NCBI RefSeq assembly: GCF_037094495.1
Contig: NZ_CP146612.1
Coordinates: forward strand, 992,001-1,056,000
Reading direction: 5' to 3'
DNA from: Dehalogenimonas sp. W
GTDB lineage: Bacteria > Chloroflexota > Dehalococcoidia > Dehalococcoidales > Dehalococcoidaceae
Length of the DNA: 64,000 nucleotides
In this document: positions 8,445-14,970 of the stretch, one piece after another
Layout of the letters: every line of letters starts with the position of its first letter
How positions within the stretch are numbered: position 1 is the stretch's first letter
Translations under genes and position numbers: made by a program
Notes under the pieces: model-generated
Databases searched by the model: none
Seen by the model: only the letters and a program-made list of their open reading frames with translations
What the model was told of the DNA's origin: nothing

Positions 8445-9218
8445 ATGGGGGAAGGGACGATAGCAGCGGGGCAGCACCTTCAAGACCCGGGTTTTGAGTC
8501 TGAAGCAGCCAAAAAGCGCAAAGCGTATATGCTGGAGCTTTTCGGCTATCAGGCCCCCAAGTATGATCTTCATGACGATATCATCGGTATGGGTATTCAT
8601 CGCCGGTGGGTCAAGGATGTCCTCAAGGTTATCGGTCATTATAAAAAAGACAAAACAGAACTGAAGATGCTGGATCTGGCCTGCGGCACCGGCTTCGTCA
8701 CCTTCAATACCACGCGCAATTTTCCGGAATTAAAGATTGATGCCTTTGACCTGGTGCCGGAAATGGTTGAGGTGGCGAAAAAACGTTACGACAAGGCCTT
8801 TAAGGGTAGGGACATTAATTTCTGGGTGGGCGATTCTGAAGTGCCTTACGGTGAGAATAAGTATGACATCATCACCACCTGTTTTGCCTTCCGTAATTTT
8901 GCCAATAAGAACCTGGCCGCACAGAATGTGTTCAAGGCGCTTAAGCCCGGCGGTATCTTTATCATTCAGGATATGACCAAGCCGGAAAAACAACCTTTGC
9001 GCGGTTTATATCTCTTTGCTCTGAAATACCTGTTGCCGGTCATCGGCACGATTCTGGGGACAGCCAAGGGGTCGCCGCGCTATCTTTATCATTCGGTGAT
9101 GTTGTTGCCGAAAAACACCGACATCGCCAAAATACTGACTGATAACGGTTTTACCGATGTATGGCACAAATACCAAAGCGGCGGTATGGGGACCGTTGTG
9201 GCGGGCTATAAGAAATGA
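8445..9218 (+). CDS. SAM-dependent methyltransferase, UbiE/MenG-like, copy 2
   Basis: A 257-residue paralogue of the preceding gene. The ATG at 8445, one base after the previous stop, aligns with the paralogue's N terminus (QDPGFESEAAKKRKAYM against QDPGLESEEARKRKKYM). Motif I is LDLACGTGFVTF; CFAFRNFANKNLA and LKPGGIFIIQDMTKPEK match copy 1 nearly word for word. Its stop overlaps the start of the cyclase gene (ATGA), so translation is coupled. Two related methyltransferases in a row suggest two methylations of one scaffold or of two intermediates; this is inference. Confidence 0.85.
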   Translation: MGEGTIAAGQHLQDPGFESEAAKKRKAYMLELFGYQAPKYDLHDDIIGMGIHRRWVKDVLKVIGHYKKDKTELKMLDLACGTGFVTFNTTRNFPELKIDAFDLVPEMVEVAKKRYDKAFKGRDINFWVGDSEVPYGENKYDIITTCFAFRNFANKNLAAQNVFKALKPGGIFIIQDMTKPEKQPLRGLYLFALKYLLPVIGTILGTAKGSPRYLYHSVMLLPKNTDIAKILTDNGFTDVWHKYQSGGMGTVVAGYKK

Positions 9219-10321
9219 AGAGGGACATGGCAGAATTACAGACCTTTAAATATGACATCGGCGGCGGACGCTTCCGTTCCATCTACCTGGGTCGCGACAT
9301 TCTGGACCAACTGGCCGATTGCGCGGGTGGTCTGGGCGCCGATAAGTTTTTCATCATTACCGATGACAACGTGGCCGGTGCTTTTCTGGAACCCGTCAAG
9401 GCGGAACTGTCGAAAGTAGCCGAAACCCATGCCCTGATATTTCCCGCCGGTGAACAATCCAAGACCCTGACCACGCTGGAAGAGCTGGGTGCCAAGGTGC
9501 TTGACGCCCGCGCCACCAAGTCCAGTGTGATTGTCTGTCTGGGCGGCGGCGTGGTGGGCAATCTCGGCGGTCTGCTTTCCGCCCTGCTGTTCCGGGGTAT
9601 CCGCTTTTTCCATATTCCCACCACCATGGTGGCCCAGATTGATTCGGCCATCGGGCAGAAGCAGGCGGTTAATTACAAAAGGGGCAAGAATCTCTTCGGG
9701 CAGTATTACCCGCCGGAATTCGTGTTTATTGACTTCGGTTTTCTGCGAAAACTGCCGGAGCGACAGATTAAAGCCGGGCTGGCTGAATCGGTTAAGCACG
9801 GTTTGTGTCAGGAAGAAACCTTTTTTGAATACATCAATCAGAGAGCGCCGGAGTTTTCCTGGGATGATATTGAGTATATCTCGGCCCACACTATTGAACT
9901 GAAACTGGAACTGCTGGTTATTGATCCGTATGAGGGCAAGCTGGATCCGCAATTGGAACTGGGCCATACCATCGGTCATGCGCTGGAGATCAGGAAAAAC
10001 GGCCAACTGCTGCACGGTGAATCCATCGCCATCGGCATGACAGTTGAATCCCGTATTTCGGTGGCTCAGGGTTTCATGGAACCGGAACTGGCCGAACGTA
10101 TAGAAGCTATTTTCCAGAAAATTGGTCTGCCGACCCGTATTCCGGCCGACATTTCCATTGATCAGATTTTGGAGACGCTCACCTTTGATAATAAGCGGCG
10201 TACCGCCATTAATGACTTTTTCCTCCTTGAAAAATTCGGTAGCTTCCACAAGGAGAACGGCAAGATTTCCTGCAAAGTTCCGGAGCCGCTGCTGAGACAG
10301 GTTCTTGAGCGCTGCTACTAG
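9215..10321 (+). CDS. Sugar-phosphate cyclase (AroB superfamily), not a typical dehydroquinate synthase
   Basis: An NAD- and metal-dependent cyclase of the 3-dehydroquinate synthase superfamily, 368 residues from the ATG at 9215 (a second ATG at 9227 follows GAGGG closely). It has the glycine-rich GGGVVGN (110-116), D143, K149, E191, K230, H251, H255 and H267, i.e. the core metal and phosphate-elimination residues. It differs from AroB where substrate is read: GGGVVGD becomes GGGVVGN, GGKTAVN becomes GQKQAVN, and the AroB Arg and Asn before LGHT are D244 and E248. As I recall the family, an Asn in the glycine loop, KQAVN and LExGHT are features of 2-deoxy-scyllo-inosose-synthase-type cyclases. 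So aroB is doubtful here. It sits between methyltransferases and a prenyltransferase. Confidence 0.8.
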   Translation: MKRDMAELQTFKYDIGGGRFRSIYLGRDILDQLADCAGGLGADKFFIITDDNVAGAFLEPVKAELSKVAETHALIFPAGEQSKTLTTLEELGAKVLDARATKSSVIVCLGGGVVGNLGGLLSALLFRGIRFFHIPTTMVAQIDSAIGQKQAVNYKRGKNLFGQYYPPEFVFIDFGFLRKLPERQIKAGLAESVKHGLCQEETFFEYINQRAPEFSWDDIEYISAHTIELKLELLVIDPYEGKLDPQLELGHTIGHALEIRKNGQLLHGESIAIGMTVESRISVAQGFMEPELAERIEAIFQKIGLPTRIPADISIDQILETLTFDNKRRTAINDFFLLEKFGSFHKENGKISCKVPEPLLRQVLERCY

Positions 10322-11231
10322 CCCGGTTGCGGTACCCTTTAATTACTGGGTACAGGCTGCCCGACTGAAATTTCTGCCGCAAGGCGTTCTGCCGGTCATT
10401 ATCGGCGGCGCGGCGGCCGTGTCGCAAGAGGTTTTTAACCCCGGTTATTTCGTGCTGGCTTTTATCGCGGCAGCCGCGGTGCAAGTCGGTCTGACCATGT
10501 TTAACGATACACTGGATTTCCAGTACGGCACCGACCGTTCAACCCCCGGGGCCAAGAACCCCTTTTCCGGTGGCTCCGGTGTGTTGACCACCGGCCGTAT
10601 TCAGCCGCGACAGGCGATGCAGGTAATCATCGGGCTATATATACTGGCTCTGGTCATCGGTATTTACTTCGCCTTTGTCGTCGGCATCGCCAGCCTGGGT
10701 ATTGCGGCGATTGGGGCGGCTATCTCCATTGTTTATTCGGCTCGGCCATTTCGGCTGGCTTATCGAGGCCTGGGGGAGCTGGCTATGCTGATCGGCTACG
10801 GCCCGGTGATAACCGGCTGGGCTTATTATATCCACGCAGGGGTGTTGACCAGTGATATCCTGTTGATTGGGCTGATTCCGGGCTTGAGCATGTGGACGAT
10901 GATTCTGATTAATGAAATACCGGACTATGCTGAAGACCGGCAGGCGGGTAAGAAAAACCTGACCTACCGGCTGGGGCCGGCCGGGGCTAAAAATCTTTTT
11001 ATCGGGTCACTGGCCGGGATTTATATTTTTATTGCCTGGTTATTGATAATCGGCGTCTTGCCCGGAGCTGCCGGGCTGGTTTTCGGCGGTCTGCCGCTGG
11101 CTTTTGCCGCCGCCCGCGCCGCCCATCTTCATTATTCCAATCCGCTTAAAGTAGCCGCGGCCAACAAATATATGGTTCTGGTCTATTTTGTTACCAATAC
11201 GGCGGTGGCCGCAGGATTATTAATAGGATGA
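10305..11231 (+). CDS. UbiA-type prenyltransferase (MenA-like)
   Basis: Membrane enzyme that transfers a polyprenyl group from its diphosphate to a ring acceptor. The two Asp-rich motifs are intact: NDTLDFQYGTD (67-77) and NEIPDYAEDR (203-212), which bind Mg-diphosphate. Eight or nine hydrophobic segments fit the UbiA fold, and SARPFRLAYRGLGELAML resembles MenA. The likely start is a TTG at 10305, overlapping the cyclase gene by 17 bases. The acceptor is unknown: no menaquinone genes are visible around it, only a cyclase and methyltransferases. Confidence 0.88.
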   Translation: MSAATSPVAVPFNYWVQAARLKFLPQGVLPVIIGGAAAVSQEVFNPGYFVLAFIAAAAVQVGLTMFNDTLDFQYGTDRSTPGAKNPFSGGSGVLTTGRIQPRQAMQVIIGLYILALVIGIYFAFVVGIASLGIAAIGAAISIVYSARPFRLAYRGLGELAMLIGYGPVITGWAYYIHAGVLTSDILLIGLIPGLSMWTMILINEIPDYAEDRQAGKKNLTYRLGPAGAKNLFIGSLAGIYIFIAWLLIIGVLPGAAGLVFGGLPLAFAAARAAHLHYSNPLKVAAANKYMVLVYFVTNTAVAAGLLIG

Positions 11232-11242
11232 GAGGTTGAGCC

Positions 11243-11845
11243 ATGGTAGAACCTAAATTTTTTGAGACGATTGCTCCGGCATATGACTTTCTGACCAGGT
11301 TGTTCATGGGCGGGACTTATGAAAGCATGCGTAAACGGATGCTTAACGAAGATACCTCCCATATGGATATTCTGGACCTGTGCTGCGGCACCGGTTATAT
11401 CTGTAACACGATTGAAGCCAGACGGATAGTTGGCTTGGATCAATCCGACGCTATGCTGGCGCGTAACGCCAAGGTGAAGCGGGAAAACAAAACGCTCATC
11501 AAAGGCAATGCCTACCAAATGGATTTCAAGCCGGAAGAATTTGACCGGGTCTACAATTCCAGTGCCTCTCATGAGTTTAAACTTTTTTCGCGTCTGATTC
11601 AGAAGAGCTACGAGATACTCAAGCCGGGCGGCAAGTTAATCATTTTTGATATTTACCAGCCGAAAAACCCGATTCTTTCCTTTTTCATGAATACCTTTGT
11701 CCGTTATGTGGTTGAGCGCGGCATTATGTTTGTGCATACCAAGGATGAATGGCGTAAAATGCTTCAGGATGCCGGTTTTATAATTGAAGAGCTGGACGTG
11801 GTTCGGGGATTGTATATATTCGCCCGGGTCAGGAAGCCGGAATAA
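11243..11845 (+). CDS. SAM-dependent methyltransferase, third of the cluster
   Basis: A 200-residue class I methyltransferase, shorter than and clearly different from the two upstream paralogues. Motif I is LDLCCGTGYI and is followed by VGLDQSDAML; LKPGGKLIIFDIYQPK is the post-motif. The N terminus FFETIAPAYDFLTRLFMGGTYE resembles UbiE-like proteins. It starts 11 bases after the prenyltransferase stop and ends the five-gene unit. A substrate related to the prenylated product is inferred from position. Confidence 0.85.
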   Translation: MVEPKFFETIAPAYDFLTRLFMGGTYESMRKRMLNEDTSHMDILDLCCGTGYICNTIEARRIVGLDQSDAMLARNAKVKRENKTLIKGNAYQMDFKPEEFDRVYNSSASHEFKLFSRLIQKSYEILKPGGKLIIFDIYQPKNPILSFFMNTFVRYVVERGIMFVHTKDEWRKMLQDAGFIIEELDVVRGLYIFARVRKPE

Positions 11846-11852
11846 GGAGTAA

Positions 11853-11883
11853 TTGTTAATTACCACGATAAAAGTGGTATAAT
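11853..11883 (+). promoter_or_regulatory. Promoter with an inverted repeat in its spacer
   Basis: TTGTTA at 11853-11858 and a perfect TATAAT at 11878-11883, spacer 19. A perfect inverted repeat TACCAC-N7-GTGGTA (11861-11879) fills the spacer and touches the -10 box, as an operator would. It precedes the 108-residue hypothetical gene. Confidence 0.6.
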
Positions 11884-11918
11884 ACCGCTTCAGAGAAAAA
11901 GGAGGGAACTATCAAATT

Positions 11919-12245
11919 ATGGGATTGACACTGGGTGAAGCCATCAGGCACATTGTCAACAAAAACTATGCGATAGTGTCCGCCGACCTCTTTGATGAGT
12001 GTCTGGGACGCAAGTATGAGGGAACTGCCAATGTGCCGGCCAAAGAAAAAACGACCTGGCCGATGAAAATTGAAGAAAAGCTCAAGGAAGTACACCAGGT
12101 GAAGTTGGGCGAGGGCGAGTTCAAATGGACCCGTCAGGATATTGGCTCCGATACCTACCTTGACGTCAAACTCTGGCTGGAGGATGAACTGGGCTTGCCG
12201 CATAAGGAAGTTGACCGCGGTTTCAAGCTGGGTGTAAGCAATTAG
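11919..12245 (+). CDS. Conserved-looking hypothetical protein, 108 residues
   Basis: I do not recognise this family. The protein is soluble, charged, with no Cys and no signal peptide. An AAAGGAGGG ribosome site about 20 bases upstream, a full promoter and a downstream terminator show it is a real single-gene unit. The first third (GLTLGEAIRHIVNKNYAIVSADLFDECLG) is probably helical, and the C-terminal half contains several Trp-anchored short strands and a KLWLEDELGL helix. Confidence 0.7.
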   Translation: MGLTLGEAIRHIVNKNYAIVSADLFDECLGRKYEGTANVPAKEKTTWPMKIEEKLKEVHQVKLGEGEFKWTRQDIGSDTYLDVKLWLEDELGLPHKEVDRGFKLGVSN

Positions 12246-12267
12246 ACCAGCTTATTCAGGTTAATTG

Positions 12268-12300
12268 ACCGGCCGCCATGAGGCGGCTGGTTTTATTTTA
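12268..12300 (+). terminator. Intrinsic terminator
   Basis: A GC-rich stem (ACCGGCCGCC / GGCGGCTGGT) with an ATGA loop, followed by TTTTATTTTA. It ends the 108-residue gene. Confidence 0.85.
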
Positions 12301-12310
12301 AGCCGTGGTG

Positions 12311-12339
12311 TTGACACTCGCCACTGCCCTGCCTAGAAT
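12311..12339 (+). promoter_or_regulatory. Sigma-70-type promoter of the YqeY gene
   Basis: TTGACA at 12311-12316, spacer 17, TAGAAT at 12334-12339; the start codon follows 30 bases later with GAGGAAG as ribosome site. Confidence 0.8.
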
Positions 12340-12369
12340 CTGTTAGTAATTAAATGAGGAAGTAATGAT

Positions 12370-12816
12370 ATGAGCCTTAAATTAAGTCTGGCAACGGAAC
12401 TGAAAGATGCCCTGCGTGCCGGGGAGAAATGTAAGCTTAACACCCTGCGGTTGATCATGTCCGCTATCAATTATGCGGAGATTGAGCAGCAGAAGGAATT
12501 GGATGATGCCGCAGTTCATGTGGTTATCAGCAAAATGGCCAAGCAGCGTCGGGAGAGCATTGAGGCTTTTCAGTCCGGCAATCGGCCGGATCTGGTGGCT
12601 CTGGAGCAGGCGGAACTGGATATTCTGGAAAACTACCTGCCGAAGCAGCTCAGCCGCGAAGAAATAACTGTTGAAGCCAAAAAAGTCATCGCTGAAACCG
12701 GCGCTGCCGGGCCGCGGGATATGGGCAAGGTGATGGGGAAACTGACCCCGATGTTGCGGGGCAAAGCCGATGGGAAAGAAGTGGCGGCGGTGGTGACGGA
12801 GTTGCTGAAGCAGTAG
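12370..12816 (+). CDS. GatB/YqeY domain protein
   Basis: A 148-residue stand-alone YqeY protein, related to the tail domain of the GatB amidotransferase subunit that contacts tRNA. Two helical blocks are visible: KLSLATELKDALRAGEKCKL at the start, then IEQQKELDDAAVHVVISKMAKQRRESIEAF, ENYLPKQLSREEI and the C-terminal GPRDMGKVMGKLTPMLRGKADG, which is diagnostic. It has its own promoter. Precise role unknown in the family. Confidence 0.9.
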   Translation: MSLKLSLATELKDALRAGEKCKLNTLRLIMSAINYAEIEQQKELDDAAVHVVISKMAKQRRESIEAFQSGNRPDLVALEQAELDILENYLPKQLSREEITVEAKKVIAETGAAGPRDMGKVMGKLTPMLRGKADGKEVAAVVTELLKQ

Positions 12817-12861
12817 CCGGTAAGGTTTTTCGGGTTATTGTATTCGCCAGGCGTGCAACGG

Positions 12862-13338
12862 TTAGGCGTCAAACACACTGTCGTGAGGATGCTTGCGTGA
12901 AGCCTGCAAGGACTTGATTTCTGACTTTATCAATTTATCTAAAATCTCCTGCAAGGATGTTTGTTCCTCCGGGGTCAGGGCACAAAAAATAGAAACGAAA
13001 CAATCGGTCATTAAAACCGGGTCAAATGCGTGTTTACCAGCCTCTGTTATTCTTACCAGATGTTTACGGGTGCCGGGAACAACACTGGTGCTGACAAGCC
13101 CCTTGTCTTTCAACCTGCCGACCAGACGAATGATGGTGCTTCGTTCTTTGAGAGTCATAACCATCAAATCTTCAATCAGGTAATCCCTGCCATCGTATAT
13201 TGTGTGCAACAGAGCCCCTTGCTCCGGCGGCATGGACTTAACATGGGCCATCTCTCTGATCAATATCCGGTCCATCAAAGTTTTTGACTGAGCCAACAGG
13301 CAACCCAGTTCAATTTCTTGTTTGAAGTAATGGTTCAA
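12862..13338 (-). CDS. MarR-family transcriptional regulator, divergent from rdhA
   Basis: A winged-helix regulator of 158 residues. I chose the TTG at 13338: AAGGGAG lies eight bases before it and a TATAAT box (13372-13377, minus strand) lies upstream, whereas an in-frame codon at 13383 would place the -10 box inside the gene. The region SMPPEQGALLHTIYD / LIEDLMVMTLKERSTIIRLVGRLKDKGLV is the MarR helix-turn-helix, and VPGTRKHLVRITEAG is the wing. It is divergent from the reductive dehalogenase gene with 147 bases between them, an arrangement known for MarR-type rdh repressors in Dehalococcoides. It probably controls rdhA and itself. Confidence 0.85.
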   Translation of the reverse strand: MNHYFKQEIELGCLLAQSKTLMDRILIREMAHVKSMPPEQGALLHTIYDGRDYLIEDLMVMTLKERSTIIRLVGRLKDKGLVSTSVVPGTRKHLVRITEAGKHAFDPVLMTDCFVSIFCALTPEEQTSLQEILDKLIKSEIKSLQASRKHPHDSVFDA

Positions 13339-13371
13339 TTGATTACTCCCTTGTATTCTCCGTGCTGTTTG

Positions 13372-13434
13372 ATTATACACCAATAAAAAATACGCATAAA
13401 GTACTAATTCTAAAGTACGATGACAAAATATAAT
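13372..13434. promoter_or_regulatory. Divergent marR/rdhA promoter region with repeated operator-like words
   Basis: On the minus strand TATAAT (13372-13377) serves marR. On the plus strand TATAAT at 13429-13434 serves rdhA, without a clear -35. Between them TAAAGTAC occurs twice as a direct repeat (13397-13404 and 13411-13418), and the same bases form the inverted pair GTACT-N8-AGTAC (13401-13418). The position suits a MarR-type operator. Confidence 0.55.
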
Positions 13435-13485
13435 GATGAGGTGTATTATTACATGTAAGAATAAATTACCTTAAGGAGAAAGAAA

Positions 13486-14895
13486 ATGACAGTCAGGTTC
13501 CACTCAACAATTTCCCGCCGTGATTTTATGAAAGGACTCGGGTTGACCGGCGCCGGGTTAGGTGTTGCGGCGGCTGCAACTCCCGGTTTTCATGACCTGG
13601 ACGAGTTAGTCGGTTCGTATGAACAAAAGCGTGATTGGTGGATCAGGGAACGGGATTATGAGGACATTACTACTGAAGTAGATTGGGATGTTTATCAGGC
13701 ATATGACCCTAAAACTCACCCCGCAGTGCCGGTCTCGGATGCAGTCAGGGCGGCTACTCAGGCACGGGTGGCCAAAGACAAGTCCGAGGGACTTGCAGGG
13801 AGGCTGCCCGGTTATGATCGGCGCGGCATGGCATGGTACTCCGCCTCAGGTCAATTTAACTTCAGCGTGCCGTGGACCGGTTCCAACAGTTACTGGAAAC
13901 CTTCAGAAGGTGATAATGCTGTTCCGTATAATGAAAGTTCCGATTATAACCTTCAGGTGTTGAGGGCTGCCTTTCATTCATTCGGCACACCGGCGGTCGG
14001 GGTGATTGAATTGAACGAACACATGAAGCGCTTGTTCAATAAAGGACTGTGCGTGTGGGAAGATATTGATGAACCGTTCCAGGATGAACAGAAACTGTAC
14101 CATATACCCAACAAATGCAAATGGCTCGTGGTTTGGGAGAGTCAGATGACTCAAAGTCAGGGCACGTTTGGGTATTCCAAAAACCCTGATACTCTCAGCG
14201 GCTACGGTTCATCTGTGCCTTTGGGCAGAATGGATATGCAGGGTTATGACTGGGCCGGATCGGTATGGAACCGCGCCACTTCTTTTATCAAGGGACTGGG
14301 ATACTATGCTCTCAGGCCTGGTGGTATGATGCCATCGCAAAATACTGCTTATGGCGTTTTTGCTGGCCTTTCCGAGCAAGGGCGGCCTCACTATCGCATG
14401 AGCCCCGGTTGGGGGCTTTGCAGCCGCTACGCTGATTCGGCGATTACTGATATGCCTTTAGCCCCGACCAAACCGATTGATTTTGGCGGTCACCGCTTTT
14501 GTAATACCTGCAAACGTTGTGGTGAGGTCTGCCCGAGTCAGTCAATTGACATGTCCGATGAGCCCAGTTGGGATACGGTAGTGCCCCGTAATAATCCTGG
14601 TATCAAGGCCTTCTGGATGAACTGGGATACCTGTTCCGGTTTCGGCGCTCCGGTGAACTGCGGAATTTGTCAACCGACCTGCCCCTTTAACCATCCGTCC
14701 GAGGCCATTATTCATCCGGTTGTCAGGGCTGTCGCCGGCAATACCGGTATTTTTAACGGTTTCTTTGCCACAATGGATAGAACCTTTGGATACGGAAAAG
14801 TGCGTTCTGAGGATGAAATGGAAGCCTGGTGGACCCGAGACCTTTCAACATTCAAGGGCGATACCATCAATGGTGCCGGTAAATTTAACTGGTAG
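13486..14895 (+). CDS. rdhA: Reductive dehalogenase catalytic subunit without RdhB partner
   Basis: Cobamide- and Fe-S-dependent terminal reductase of organohalide respiration, exported to the outer face of the membrane by the Tat system. The twin-arginine signal SRRDFMKGLGL is at residues 10-20. Cluster 1 is C339-x2-C342-x2-C345-x3-C349-P; cluster 2 is C383-x8-C392-x2-C395-x3-C399-P. The 469-residue length suits full-length RdhA of this group. A good AAGGAG site precedes the ATG. No rdhB follows: a strong terminator comes at once, so membrane anchoring would need another protein. The divergent MarR gene is the likely regulator. The halogenated substrate cannot be predicted. Confidence 0.95.
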   Translation: MTVRFHSTISRRDFMKGLGLTGAGLGVAAAATPGFHDLDELVGSYEQKRDWWIRERDYEDITTEVDWDVYQAYDPKTHPAVPVSDAVRAATQARVAKDKSEGLAGRLPGYDRRGMAWYSASGQFNFSVPWTGSNSYWKPSEGDNAVPYNESSDYNLQVLRAAFHSFGTPAVGVIELNEHMKRLFNKGLCVWEDIDEPFQDEQKLYHIPNKCKWLVVWESQMTQSQGTFGYSKNPDTLSGYGSSVPLGRMDMQGYDWAGSVWNRATSFIKGLGYYALRPGGMMPSQNTAYGVFAGLSEQGRPHYRMSPGWGLCSRYADSAITDMPLAPTKPIDFGGHRFCNTCKRCGEVCPSQSIDMSDEPSWDTVVPRNNPGIKAFWMNWDTCSGFGAPVNCGICQPTCPFNHPSEAIIHPVVRAVAGNTGIFNGFFATMDRTFGYGKVRSEDEMEAWWTRDLSTFKGDTINGAGKFNW

Positions 14896-14927
14896 TGTTA
14901 CCGTATCACGGCTGTTTATAAGAATAG

Positions 14928-14964
14928 AAGGGGGATGGCTCAAAGCCATCCCCCTTCGGGTTTT
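14928..14964 (+). terminator. Terminator after rdhA
   Basis: A perfect 13-bp stem AAGGGGGATGGCT / AGCCATCCCCCTT with a CAA loop, then CGGGTTTT. It ends only six bases before the end of the convergent radical SAM gene. Confidence 0.9.
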
Positions 14965-14970
14965 CCAGTG

